Source: Polyangia bacterium (GTDB lineage Bacteria > Myxococcota_A > Polyangia > Nannocystales > Nannocystaceae). Taken from it: 53,873 nt of DNA. The translations under genes and the position numbers were made by a program. A model generated the notes under the pieces. It ran no database searches. It worked only from the letters and a program-made list of their open reading frames with translations, and was not told the DNA's origin. Numbering within the stretch: position 1 is the stretch's first letter; each line of letters starts with the position of its first letter. The stretch lies in the NCBI GenBank assembly GCA_030430565.1, contig JAUIKS010000051.1, positions 1 through 53,873 on the forward strand, written 5' to 3'. Shown piece by piece: positions 44,850 to 52,869 of the stretch.

Positions 44850-45449
44850 CTAGAACGGGATGTCGTCGTCCCCGGGGTCGGAGGGCATGTAGTTGTCTTC
44901 GAACGGAGCCGCCCCGCCCTGTTGACCGCCACCCTGTTGACCGCCGCCGCGGTTTTGCTGGCCGCCACCCTGTTGACCGCCGCCGCCGCTGTAGCCACCG
45001 CCACCGCCACCGCCGTAGCCACCGCCGCCGCCGTAGCCACCACCGCCGCCGCCGCCACCACCGTAGCCACCACCGCCGCCGCCGCCACCACCGAAGCCAC
45101 CGCCACCGCCGCCACCGCCGCCGCGGCCGCCGAGGAACTGGACCGTCTCAGCGATGATGTCCGTGGAGTAGTGACGCTGACCGTCGCGGTCGTAACTGCT
45201 CGTCTTGAGGCGGCCCTCGACGTAGACCTGCCGGCCCTTGGCCAAGTAGTTGTTGCAGTGCTCGGCCTGCTTGCCCCACACGACCACGCGATGCCACTCC
45301 GTCTCCTCGACGGTCTCGTTATTGCGGTTCGTGTACCGGCGCGAAGTCGCGACCGCGAGATTGCACACCGGCGATCCGCTCTGGGTGTAGCGAAGCTCGG
45401 GATCTCGCCCGAGGTTCCCGACAACGATCACTTTATTGACTCCCGCCAT
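44850..45449 (-). CDS. ssb: Single-stranded DNA-binding protein
   Basis: The 199-residue protein has the OB-fold domain (about 1-108): MAGVNKVIVVGNLGRDPELRY, NLAVATSRRYTN, ETEWHRVVVWGKQAEHC, KGRQVYVEGRLKTSSY. The C-terminal tail ends DDDIPF, the motif that recruits repair proteins. Between them lies a ~65-residue linker almost wholly of Gly (GGGGGYGGGG units), then Gln-rich. AGGAGA is nine bases before the ATG. The gene stands alone with a structured upstream region. Confidence 0.97.
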   Translation of the reverse strand: MAGVNKVIVVGNLGRDPELRYTQSGSPVCNLAVATSRRYTNRNNETVEETEWHRVVVWGKQAEHCNNYLAKGRQVYVEGRLKTSSYDRDGQRHYSTDIIAETVQFLGGRGGGGGGGGGFGGGGGGGGGYGGGGGGGGGYGGGGGYGGGGGGGYSGGGGQQGGGQQNRGGGQQGGGQQGGAAPFEDNYMPSDPGDDDIPF

Positions 45450-45798
45450 GGGGGGCTTTCTCCTTCGTGTTCGACTGCGCGCGTGTGTTGGCGCGGTCGG
45501 TTGAATCCGGGTCGTCTGTTTTAGGGCGCTCCAACGAGCGCAAACCCGAGGCGCATTGTTGGAACGAAAGCGCCCATATGCAAGAGCAGATACGCGCTTT
45601 CACCGCGCGGGATCGCGCGGTTGTTCCTTGGGTATCGGACCCTGCGGCCTCTTGTTGCGCTGGCGATAGGCGTTCAAGTCGGGAGTGCGAAAAAGGCGCG
45701 TTTCGAACGCCGCGATGGCTTGATCCGGCGCCTGGGCGCGATACCATGACAGGGAGCCCGAATCCCGCAGAACATTCGGCATTCGCGCCCTGCATCCT
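45450..45798. promoter_or_regulatory. ssb upstream region with long hairpin
   Basis: This is the 349-base divergent region between ssb (minus) and the glycosyltransferase-like gene (plus). A composite hairpin spans 45524-45575: GGGCGCTCCAAC pairs with GTTGGA and AAGCGCCC, with an inner GCGC/GCGC stem and a small asymmetric bulge. It may be an operator or a 5'-UTR structure for ssb. A second, smaller stem (ACCGCGC / GCGCGGT) occurs near 45602-45621. The only reading frame (45600-45782 minus) has weak codon bias. Confidence 0.4.
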
Positions 45799-46383
45799 GT
45801 GAAACCTGCGCTCAGTGTCATCCTTACGCTTCGCAATCACGAGCCTGTGGTAGCGACGATGGTCCGCGGCGCGGTCGCGCTGGCCGGGGCGCTGGCCGAG
45901 GCGGACGCCGACACGCTGCCGTTTGAGATCCTCGCGCTCGATGAGCGCTCGGGTGACAACACCCTCAGCCACCTGAGCGTGCTCCACGGCCAGATCCCCC
46001 AGCTGCGAATTTTCCAAGACATCGCGCCAGGACAGGCGATTCGTCGCGCCGTGGAGGTCGCTCGCGGAGCGTGCTGGGTCGTGCTCGATCGGCCCGTGGA
46101 ATTATCGCTGGTCGAGTGGGCCGCCTCGATGGTCACCTGTGAGCGCCTGGCAGCGATTGTCCCCGGAGAGGTGCTCGCGGTCGACGCAGAGGTCGGCCGC
46201 CAGGCCTTGCGTTCGCTCCGTGGCGGTCTCGTGTCGGCGCAGCGGGCGGTCGAGCGCGCTGTGCGGGAGCGCGGCCAACGGCCAGCGTGGAGCCCGGCGC
46301 CGGATCGCGGAATTGCCGAGCGCGCGATGTTGTTCATGCGCAGGCACATGGTCGGCTTGCTCGACCGTCCGCTCAAGGCGTAG
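45799..46383 (+). CDS. Glycosyltransferase-2-like protein without a clear donor motif
   Basis: The 194-residue protein starts GTG 45799 and begins KPALSVILTLRNHEPVV, then LPFEILALDERSGDNTLSHL. These are the first two strands and the 'D..S.D' signature of GT2 nucleotide-sugar transferases. The expected DxD metal motif is replaced by CWVVLDRPVELS, and the domain ends early at about 160 residues, against ~230 usual. It may be a truncated or non-catalytic remnant, or a divergent member. It precedes rseP by 126 bases. Confidence 0.55.
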   Translation: MKPALSVILTLRNHEPVVATMVRGAVALAGALAEADADTLPFEILALDERSGDNTLSHLSVLHGQIPQLRIFQDIAPGQAIRRAVEVARGACWVVLDRPVELSLVEWAASMVTCERLAAIVPGEVLAVDAEVGRQALRSLRGGLVSAQRAVERAVRERGQRPAWSPAPDRGIAERAMLFMRRHMVGLLDRPLKA

Positions 46384-46433
46384 TCATCGCCTTCGAACGT
46401 CGCGTTCTGTTCTAAAGAAGATCAGGGCCCGAG

Positions 46434-46464
46434 CACGATCGTGATCACTCGGTCGCCGGCGACC
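46434..46464. promoter_or_regulatory. Palindrome cluster upstream of rseP
   Basis: A 10-bp palindrome CACGATCGTG (46434-46443), an overlapping GTGATCAC, and a perfect 14-bp palindrome GGTCGCCGGCGACC (46451-46464) lie within 31 bases, about 45 bases before the rseP start. This is a possible operator site. No further copy was noticed in the window. Confidence 0.4.
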
Positions 46465-46509
46465 GTTGGAAGCGGTCGCCCCCGCAACGCTGCCTGCTAT
46501 AGTTGCCCC

Positions 46510-47607
46510 GTGCTCACGCTTATTTACGTAATCGGCGCGATTCTGCTGCTATCGGTCCTGATTATTGTCCACGAGTTTGGGCACTACATCTTCGCCGTAG
46601 CCACCGGGATGCGCGTCGATCGCTTCAGCGTGATCGGCATCGGTCCGCCCATCGTCAATCTGTTCACCTACAAGGGCACCGAATTCGTCATTAGCGCGAT
46701 TCCGTTCGGCGCGTACGTACATATCGTCGGGATGGAGGCTCCCGATGACGAAGAGATCGCGGAGGAAGAGCGCGCGCGCGCAGCTTGTTTGGCGGCCGGC
46801 AAGGAGGACGAGACCCAGTACCTGTTCCGGAACCGGCCGGTCTGGGCCCGAATTTTGACGATCTTTGGGGGTCCGTTGGCCAACTACCTGGCCGCGGCGG
46901 TGATCTTCTTTAGCCTGTTCATGATCGCCGGGACGCAGATCGAGACCGCGGTGAGCGTCGACTCGTTGACCTCCGAGACCGCCAAGGCGTCCGAGCTGGC
47001 CAAGGGTGACGAGCTGGTCGCGATCGCGGGCGAGAGCGTGCAGGGTCGCTCGGCGATGGCGCTTGTTCGCACGGTCGCCGGCAAACACTCAGGCACCACG
47101 GTTGACGTGACCGTGAATCGCGGCGGTGAAGAGGTGACGGTACCCGTCCCGATCTCGGAGCAGGGCCGTCTCGGGATCATCCTCGATCCCAGCCAGTCTT
47201 TGTGGGAGCCGATGCCCGCCGGTATCGCCGCCAGAAACGCTGTTATCCAGCCGCTCCGGATCACGGAGATGCAGCTGAGGGCGCTCGGCGGGAAGATCAT
47301 GGGCACCAACGACGCCGAGCTCGGCGGCCCGGTGGCGATCGTCGATCAGATCAGCAAATCCGCGCGGTCAGGGTTTTTCCAGTTCTTCTGGATTGGCGCG
47401 GTGATCAGCACGGTGCTCGGGATGATCAACCTCCTGCCGATCCCCGCGCTTGATGGCGGTCGGCTGGTGTTCTTGATCTACGAGATGATCGCGCGTCGCC
47501 CGGCCAACCGGCGGATCGAGGAGCTCGTCCACGGGGTCGGCATGCTCGCGCTGCTCGGCCTCATCCTGTTGGTCACGATCTTCGACATCGGAAAATACTT
47601 CAGCTAG
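46510..47607 (+). CDS. rseP: Site-2 intramembrane zinc protease RseP
   Basis: The protein is 365 residues from the GTG at 46510, chosen because it begins directly at the first membrane helix (LTLIYVIGAILLLSVLIIV). The zinc motif HEFGH (21-25) is in the first helix and the third zinc ligand is in NLLPIPALDGGRLVF near the C-terminus. One PDZ domain lies between (LAKGDELVAIAGESVQGRS). It cuts membrane-bound regulators such as anti-sigma factors in envelope stress; possible targets include the anti-sigma-like protein at 26662. Longer starts give extra residues without a signal. Confidence 0.95.
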   Translation: MLTLIYVIGAILLLSVLIIVHEFGHYIFAVATGMRVDRFSVIGIGPPIVNLFTYKGTEFVISAIPFGAYVHIVGMEAPDDEEIAEEERARAACLAAGKEDETQYLFRNRPVWARILTIFGGPLANYLAAAVIFFSLFMIAGTQIETAVSVDSLTSETAKASELAKGDELVAIAGESVQGRSAMALVRTVAGKHSGTTVDVTVNRGGEEVTVPVPISEQGRLGIILDPSQSLWEPMPAGIAARNAVIQPLRITEMQLRALGGKIMGTNDAELGGPVAIVDQISKSARSGFFQFFWIGAVISTVLGMINLLPIPALDGGRLVFLIYEMIARRPANRRIEELVHGVGMLALLGLILLVTIFDIGKYFS

Positions 47608-47647
47608 CGGCGTCGGCGTTGGCGAAAGTCCCCGCGTCGTCTGCTAG

Positions 47648-49843
47648 ATGAGGGGCATGGCCCGTCGCCGGTCTGGATCCTCGAACGAGCGCGAGCGCGT
47701 CCCCGTCGGTGGCCCGATCCCCGAGGGCTGGCAGCCCCGCGCCAGCAACGCCGATGAGCTGGCCGCGCTGGTCGAGCGACTCCCGGAGCAACCAGGGGTC
47801 TACTTGATGCGCGATCGCCGGGGAGCGGTCGTCTACGTCGGCAAGGCCCGGCGCCTGCGCGCTCGCGTTCGTCAGTACTTCAACGGCCACGACAGCCGCA
47901 GCTTCGTGCCGAAGCTCGGCGGCTTGTTGGGCGACATTGAGACGGTGGTGACCTCCAACGACAAGGAGGCGCTGCTGCTCGAGAACAACCTGATCAAGCG
48001 CCTGCGCCCGCGCTTCAACGTCAAGCTCCGGGATGACAAGCAGTTCCTCGTCCTGCGTCTCGATCCGAAGGCGAGCTGGCCGCGTCTCGAGCTCGTCCGC
48101 CGGATGCGTGATGACGGCGCGCGCTACTTCGGCCCCTACCACTCCGCCGTGAGCGCGCGGCGGACGCTCCGCGTGGTCAATCGCCACTTCCAGCTCCGGA
48201 CCTGCACGGACTTCACGCTCTCCCATCGGCGGCGGCCCTGTCTCCAGTATCAGATCGGGCGGTGCCCGGCGCCCTGCGTCTACGAGGTCGACGCGGACGC
48301 CTACGCCACACAGGTCAGCGGCGTGGTCATGTTCCTCTCGGGGCGCCACCGGGAGCTGACCAAGGCGTTGCGCCAGCGCATGAACGCGGCGGCCGAGGAT
48401 CTCGAGTTCGAGCTGGCCGCGCGATACCGCGACCAGCTGAAGGCGATCGAGATGAGCCTCGAGCACCAGCGCGTGGTCTCGAAGACGCAGAAGGACCAGG
48501 ACGCCGTGGGCATGTACCGCGAGGGCGGCCAGGTCGAGTTCGTCATCATGCACGTTCGTCAGGGCAAGCTGCTCGGGACTCGGAGCCACTCGGCGCGCAA
48601 CATGGAGCTGCCAGACCGCGAGGTCCTGCACAGCTTCTTGTCCGCCTATTACGAGCACGCGCCGACCCTGCCCGACGAGGTGCTGCTGCCGACCGCGCTC
48701 AGCGAAGATGACGCCGGGCCGCTCGAGGAGTGGCTCGGCGAGCGCGCGAACTCCCGCGTCCGTCTCCTCGTGCCCACCCGCGGCGATCGACACAGGCTGG
48801 TGCGGCTCGCGACCCGCAACGCCGGCTCGAATTTCGTCTCGCGTCGCAACCATAAAGAAGATGCCGACGCCGCGCTCAACCGGCTGCGCGAGCGCCTCTC
48901 GCTGAGCCGGCTGCCGCGCGTGATCGAGTGCTACGACATCAGCCACATCCAGGGCTCCGACCCGGTCGCGTCCATGGTGGTGTTCGTCGACGGCGTCCCC
49001 GCGCGCGATCGCTACCGCTCGTTTCGCATCAAGGGCGAGGGCCTCGAGCCAGGGCTCGCCCAGGGCGCGTTTCAGAACGACGACTTCGCGAGCATGCACG
49101 AGGTCTTGAGCCGGCGTCTTCGTCGCGGGCTCGCGGCCCAGGCCCAGGAAGAAGGCGAGGACTCGTCAGCGACTGGCGATGGCGACGCGGACGCGGGGTC
49201 GTGGGCGCTCCCCGATCTGCTCGTGATCGACGGCGGGAAGGGGCAGCTCGGACGGGTGATCGCCGCGATGCAGGACCTCGGCGTCCCGATCGGCGCTGAG
49301 GGCGTCGACGTCGTCTCGCTCGCAAAAGAGCGCCGCGTCGAGCTCGGCCGCGGGCGAGACGCGCTGAAGAAGCTTCGCTCGCAGCACGGAGCCGACGCGC
49401 AGCGAGCGGGAGCAGCAGCCGAGGCGGGCGCCTCGCGCCCGGGCGCGAGCTATCAAGAGTGGGTCTTGCAAGACGGGCCGCCGGCCGACGGTTCATCCGC
49501 CGACGCGAGCGCGGACTCGGTCAAACCAGAGCGCGTGTTCATCCCCGGCGTGAAAGAGGCCCTTCGTCTCCAGGCCGGCAGCTCAGAGCTGTTCTTGCTC
49601 ACGCAGGTTCGCGACGAGGCGCATCGCTTCGCGATCACCCACCACCGAAAGCGCCGAGGGAAGCGCGCGCTCAAGAGCTCGCTCGACGGCATCAGCGGCG
49701 TCGGGCCCGCGCTGAAGCGAGCGTTGCTTAAACACTTCGGGTCGCTCGCGGCGATACGCCGGGCCGATGTCGCGGCGCTCCAAGCGGTCGCCGGCGTCGG
49801 CCCAAAGCTCGCGCGCAAGATCCATGACGCGCTCGCGTCATGA
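47648..49843 (+). CDS. uvrC: Excinuclease ABC subunit C
   Basis: The 731-residue protein is longer than the usual ~610. The GIY-YIG 3'-nuclease is near the N-terminus (EQPGVYLMRDRRGAVVYVGKARRLRARV), followed by a Cys-bearing segment (RPCLQYQIGRCPAPCVYEV), a UVR region, the RNase-H-like 5'-nuclease (RVIECYDISHIQGSDPVASMVVF, LLVIDGGKGQLGRV) and a C-terminal helix-hairpin-helix pair (GISGVGPALKRALLKHF, VAGVGPKLARKI). About 70 extra residues (Ala/Gly/Asp/Ser-rich) lie between SLAKERRVELGR and RVFIPGVKEA. It cuts DNA on both sides of a lesion with UvrAB. An ATG at 47657 is an alternative. Confidence 0.96.
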   Translation: MRGMARRRSGSSNERERVPVGGPIPEGWQPRASNADELAALVERLPEQPGVYLMRDRRGAVVYVGKARRLRARVRQYFNGHDSRSFVPKLGGLLGDIETVVTSNDKEALLLENNLIKRLRPRFNVKLRDDKQFLVLRLDPKASWPRLELVRRMRDDGARYFGPYHSAVSARRTLRVVNRHFQLRTCTDFTLSHRRRPCLQYQIGRCPAPCVYEVDADAYATQVSGVVMFLSGRHRELTKALRQRMNAAAEDLEFELAARYRDQLKAIEMSLEHQRVVSKTQKDQDAVGMYREGGQVEFVIMHVRQGKLLGTRSHSARNMELPDREVLHSFLSAYYEHAPTLPDEVLLPTALSEDDAGPLEEWLGERANSRVRLLVPTRGDRHRLVRLATRNAGSNFVSRRNHKEDADAALNRLRERLSLSRLPRVIECYDISHIQGSDPVASMVVFVDGVPARDRYRSFRIKGEGLEPGLAQGAFQNDDFASMHEVLSRRLRRGLAAQAQEEGEDSSATGDGDADAGSWALPDLLVIDGGKGQLGRVIAAMQDLGVPIGAEGVDVVSLAKERRVELGRGRDALKKLRSQHGADAQRAGAAAEAGASRPGASYQEWVLQDGPPADGSSADASADSVKPERVFIPGVKEALRLQAGSSELFLLTQVRDEAHRFAITHHRKRRGKRALKSSLDGISGVGPALKRALLKHFGSLAAIRRADVAALQAVAGVGPKLARKIHDALAS

Positions 49844-49856
49844 GCCCGCGGCTCAG

Positions 49857-50783
49857 CTATCTCGAGAGGCTCGTCCAGGCGATCCCGCACACGATCAGCG
49901 CGACCGCGATCCACTGCGTCGTCGTCAGCTGCTCGCGTAGCCAGATGCGCGCCAGCGCGACCGTGACGACGGAGAAGAGCGAGGTGAGCACCACGACGAC
50001 CGCCACGTGGTCGACCGCGAGCCCGAGCGTGTAGAGCACCATGCCGAGGGAGTCGAGCGTTCCCACCGCGAGGCCGCCCAGCCAGAGTTGTCTCGAGTCC
50101 TCGGCGCGTGACAGCGAGCGCGCGCCTCGTTCACGCCGCGTGTAGAGGAGCGCGAGCAGGAGCGCGCTCGTGATCGCTCGCATGGTCACGAGCGGCCAGA
50201 GCGACGCGTCGCCTTGCCCCACCCGGTGACTCGTGAACTCGATCCCCAAGAACGCGGCGCCCATGGAGACGCTTGAGACGACAGCCCACAGCGCGCCGGA
50301 GCGTTCGCGTTGGTTCGGCGTTGTGGAGGGGTGTACTGCTCGAGCGCCACGCTCACCGCGGACCGCGAGCGTCACCCCGCCGAGGATGAGCGCGAGGCCG
50401 CCGAGGATCGGGGGGGCCGGGAGCGGCTGGCCGATACAGAGGGACAGCGTGACGGTTACCGCCGCGAACGACGACGCGATGGGAGACACGATCGCCAACG
50501 GTCCGCGCGCCAGCGCGCCGTACAGCGAGCCGATGCCGACGGCGTAGAGCAGCCCGGTTGCGAGCAGGCCGCCCACGCGCGTGGCGGTCCAGTGTGGGAA
50601 CGGCTCCAGCGTCAGCGCGAGGCCTGCTATCAGCGGGAGCGACGTGAGCTGCGCGACCAGCAGCGCGCGGACCCAGCCGACGCGGACCGTCAGTCGCTGG
50701 GCGGCGAAGTCGCCGAACCCCAGCGAGAGCGCCGCGCCGAGTCCGGCCGCGACCGCGATGGATGGGGCGGACACCGCGATCAC
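49857..50783 (-). CDS. EamA/DMT-family membrane transporter
   Basis: The 308-residue protein has about ten hydrophobic helices in two EamA repeats (GALSLGFGDFAAQRL, LYAVGIGSLYGALARGPLAIVSPIAS; and AVVSSVSMGAAFLGIEF, LGGLAVGTLDSLGMVLYTLGLAVDHVAVVVVLTSLFSVVTVALA). It probably exports small metabolites or amino acids; the substrate is unknown. The start is a GTG at 50783, seven bases after the stop of the RNase-III-like gene, so both are in one operon. It is convergent with uvrC. Confidence 0.88.
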   Translation of the reverse strand: MIAVSAPSIAVAAGLGAALSLGFGDFAAQRLTVRVGWVRALLVAQLTSLPLIAGLALTLEPFPHWTATRVGGLLATGLLYAVGIGSLYGALARGPLAIVSPIASSFAAVTVTLSLCIGQPLPAPPILGGLALILGGVTLAVRGERGARAVHPSTTPNQRERSGALWAVVSSVSMGAAFLGIEFTSHRVGQGDASLWPLVTMRAITSALLLALLYTRRERGARSLSRAEDSRQLWLGGLAVGTLDSLGMVLYTLGLAVDHVAVVVVLTSLFSVVTVALARIWLREQLTTTQWIAVALIVCGIAWTSLSR

Positions 50784-50789
50784 CTCACC

Positions 50790-51230
50790 TCAGCCCCTTC
50801 GGGGGCGGCGGCCGACCTCGGCGATCGTCGCCTCGATCATCGCGTCGAGGCGCGGGGCGACCAGCTCGTCGAAGCGCGAGCGATCGTCCGCGCTCCCATA
50901 CGCCCAAAATGCGATCAGCGCCTCGAGGCCGGTCGCCGCGCGATAGGCCCGGGTGTTGCGCTGACTTCGGCCCGCTGGTTTGAGCGAGGTGTTGCGTCCG
51001 CGCCGGACGACGGCCTGCTCGGACTCCGAGAGCGCGTCTTCGATACTCTCCAGCAGCCTCGCTTGGCCCTCGGCGCACACGATTCGAGCTTTGTACGCGT
51101 CGAGGCGCTCGGTTGGGTAGTCACCGCGGAGCGCCAAGCGGATTCGCACCTCGCGTTCGAATTCGGCGTCACCGAGCCACGCGAGCGTACGGATCGAGCG
51201 CTGGAGGAGCGGAGTCAGCCGGTCGCCCAT
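50790..51230 (-). CDS. Mini-ribonuclease-III-like protein (MrnC type)
   Basis: The 146-residue protein has a single RNase III fold without a double-stranded-RNA-binding domain. Conserved blocks are TLAWLGDAEFEREVRIRLA (catalytic Asp), SEQAVVRRGRNTSLKP and RAYRAATGLEALIAFWAYG (catalytic Glu). This layout matches Mini-III enzymes that mature 23S rRNA ends in Bacillus, though it is shorter in the central part than those. It is followed by the EamA transporter gene. It is unusual in a deltaproteobacterium as far as I know, so a different RNA substrate is possible. Confidence 0.75.
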   Translation of the reverse strand: MGDRLTPLLQRSIRTLAWLGDAEFEREVRIRLALRGDYPTERLDAYKARIVCAEGQARLLESIEDALSESEQAVVRRGRNTSLKPAGRSQRNTRAYRAATGLEALIAFWAYGSADDRSRFDELVAPRLDAMIEATIAEVGRRPRRG

Positions 51231-51374
51231 GAAGCCGGGACTCTAACAGACCCGCTCGTGGGCGAGCCTCTCCCCTTCGGCCTCCCCTACTTCTATTAAA
51301 AAGAGACGACCCTGCGCACCGAGCTGGCTGCTACGCACGGAGCTGAGCGCGTGGGCTGAGGACGGCTGGCCCTC

Positions 51375-51540
51375 TAGGAGCGGGTCTGAGTCATCCGCGC
51401 GGCGTCAGGTGCCGTCAGGAGTGTCGCGCTCGAGGAGCTGAAACGCAGATGTACCGGGCTGTACTTCAAGTTTCAGTGACAAAGAGTCTGGCGCTCCTGG
51501 CGGTGCATGGCGTCGCGGGGATTGCTCAGACCCGCTCCTA
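51375..51540 (+). ncRNA. Long palindrome: candidate structured plus-strand RNA antisense to the xthA 3' end
   Basis: Outer arms TAGGAGCGGGTCTGAG (51375-51390) and CTCAGACCCGCTCCTA (51525-51540) are perfect 16-bp complements. In the next 41 positions 27 pair by Watson-Crick rules and 10 of the other 14 are G-U in plus-strand RNA (they would be A-C in minus-strand RNA). Inner CTGAAAC/GTTTCAG and GTAC/GTAC stems close the centre at 51457-51458. It overlaps the last 22 codons of xthA. A transcript cannot be proven here. A TA-rich spot (TATTAA, 51294-51299) upstream could be a -10 element. A MITE-like insertion at TA is the main alternative. Confidence 0.5.
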
Positions 51541-52318
51541 AGACCTCGGGGTCGATGGCCACGCTCACCGGGCAATGATCGGAGCCCTGCACGTGGCGCT
51601 CGATCGACGCCCCGCGGACGAACTTCATGGCCGACGGTGACGCGAGCACGTAGTCGATGCGCCAGCCGACGTTGCGCTCGCGCGCGCCAGAGCGCTGGCT
51701 CCACCAGCTGTAGTGGCCCGCGCCAGGCTCGAACGCGCGGAACGTGTCGACCCAGCCAGCGCGCAGCCAACGATCGAGCTCGGCGCGCTCCTCCGGCAAG
51801 AATCCGCTCGTCTGCTTGTTCTGCCGCGGTCGCGCGAGGTCGATCGGGCGGTGCGCGGTATTGAAGTCACCCATCACGAGCACGCGCTGCCCGGCGCGTC
51901 GGTAGCGTTGAAGGACTTCGAACACGCGCGCGTAGAACTCGAGCTTGTACGGGACCCGGCTGTTGTCGCGGTTTTTCCCGTTTCCGTTGGGGAAGTAGAT
52001 ATTGGCGACTCGAAGGCGACCGAAGCGGGCGAGCTGCACGCGTCCCTCGCGGTCGAATCTCGAGACACCCAGCGTTGTCCGGACCTCGTCGGGCTCGATG
52101 CGCGAGAGCATCCCGACGCCGCTGTAGCCGGGTCGCTCCGCGTCCGCGAAGTGGGCGTGCCAGCCCTTGGGCTGGGCTTCTGGGGGCAGCTGCGAGCCTT
52201 TCGCGCGGACCTCTTGAAGCCCCACGATCGTCGCGCGCGCGCGTCTCAGCCACGGAGTGAACGAGCCTTTGCGGACGCATGCGCGCAGTCCGTTGACGTT
52301 CCACGACATGATTCGCAT
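51473..52318 (-). CDS. xthA: Exodeoxyribonuclease III
   Basis: The 281-residue protein begins MRIMSWNVNGLRACVRKG. The AP-endonuclease motifs are complete: IVGLQEVRAKGSQLP (metal Glu), NIYFPNGNGKNRDNSRVPYKLEFY, LVMGDFNTAH, NVGWRIDYVLAS and QGSDHCPVSVAI (catalytic Asp-His). It repairs abasic sites in DNA. The last 22 residues, GAGLSNPRDAMHRQERQTLCH, lie inside the palindrome at 51375-51540 and are unlike the family's usual end, so they look acquired or remodelled. The start lacks an evident ribosome site. Confidence 0.93.
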   Translation of the reverse strand: MRIMSWNVNGLRACVRKGSFTPWLRRARATIVGLQEVRAKGSQLPPEAQPKGWHAHFADAERPGYSGVGMLSRIEPDEVRTTLGVSRFDREGRVQLARFGRLRVANIYFPNGNGKNRDNSRVPYKLEFYARVFEVLQRYRRAGQRVLVMGDFNTAHRPIDLARPRQNKQTSGFLPEERAELDRWLRAGWVDTFRAFEPGAGHYSWWSQRSGARERNVGWRIDYVLASPSAMKFVRGASIERHVQGSDHCPVSVAIDPEVLGAGLSNPRDAMHRQERQTLCH

Positions 52319-52578
52319 GACGGGCGGATGCCGGAGCCGCAGGATCGTGTCAAGCGTTCACCATCTCTGTGGGGAGATGTACGACGCGACGCGCTCGATG
52401 AAACAAGCGCGAGGGAAACTACAGAAAATGTCGCGCTTCAGACCTGCGGTTCGGGTCATGTCGCCCTGGCACCAGGTCCACGACAAGAGGATGACTTGAT
52501 CTGCGCGGCGAATCGATCGGTATACTTTCGCTCAATGTTCCCGCGCGGGTTCAGGGTCCCTTGACGAGCGAGGTCGCC

Positions 52579-52869
52579 GTGGAGATTCACGACATTCGTC
52601 AGTACCGCAGCCTGGTCGATCGCGTCGCCGCGCGCAGCAGCTTGTTGATCGGTGCTTCGGATTCTGCGCGTTGCTCTTTCTGGAGCTGGGTGCGCTCGCT
52701 CGAAGAGAGCTTCGGCGTCTCGATTCACGTCGAGACGATCATGGGGCCGGACAATCGGCCCTCGGCGGTCGACGGCGTGATCTCAGGTCGCGGGGACTCG
52801 ACGGCGCGCTGTCGGATGGCGTTCACCGTCACCGCCGACGAGACGCGTTGCGCGTTGCGGTACTCCTGA
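52579..52869 (+). CDS. Small hypothetical protein
   Basis: The protein is 96 residues from the GTG at 52579, preceded by GCGAGG; a TTG at 52561 would add six residues. It reads EIHDIRQYRSLVDRVAARSSLLIGASDS...WSWVRSLEESFGVSIHVETIMGP and ends in a short beta-rich stretch. Codon use fits the neighbours. It is not a recognised family; there is no signal peptide. The 260 bases before it hold the divergent xthA promoter and nothing else seen. Confidence 0.45.
   Translation: MEIHDIRQYRSLVDRVAARSSLLIGASDSARCSFWSWVRSLEESFGVSIHVETIMGPDNRPSAVDGVISGRGDSTARCRMAFTVTADETRCALRYS

Noticed and set aside
44855..45157. Plus-strand His/Arg/Thr-rich frames opposite ssb
   Set aside because: They are the antisense of the GGC-rich Gly linker of SSB.
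45600..45782. Possible 60-residue minus-strand gene upstream of ssb
   Set aside because: Its third-position GC is clearly lower than in neighbouring genes, it has no recognised motif, and it overlaps the divergent promoter region. It ends inside a hairpin.
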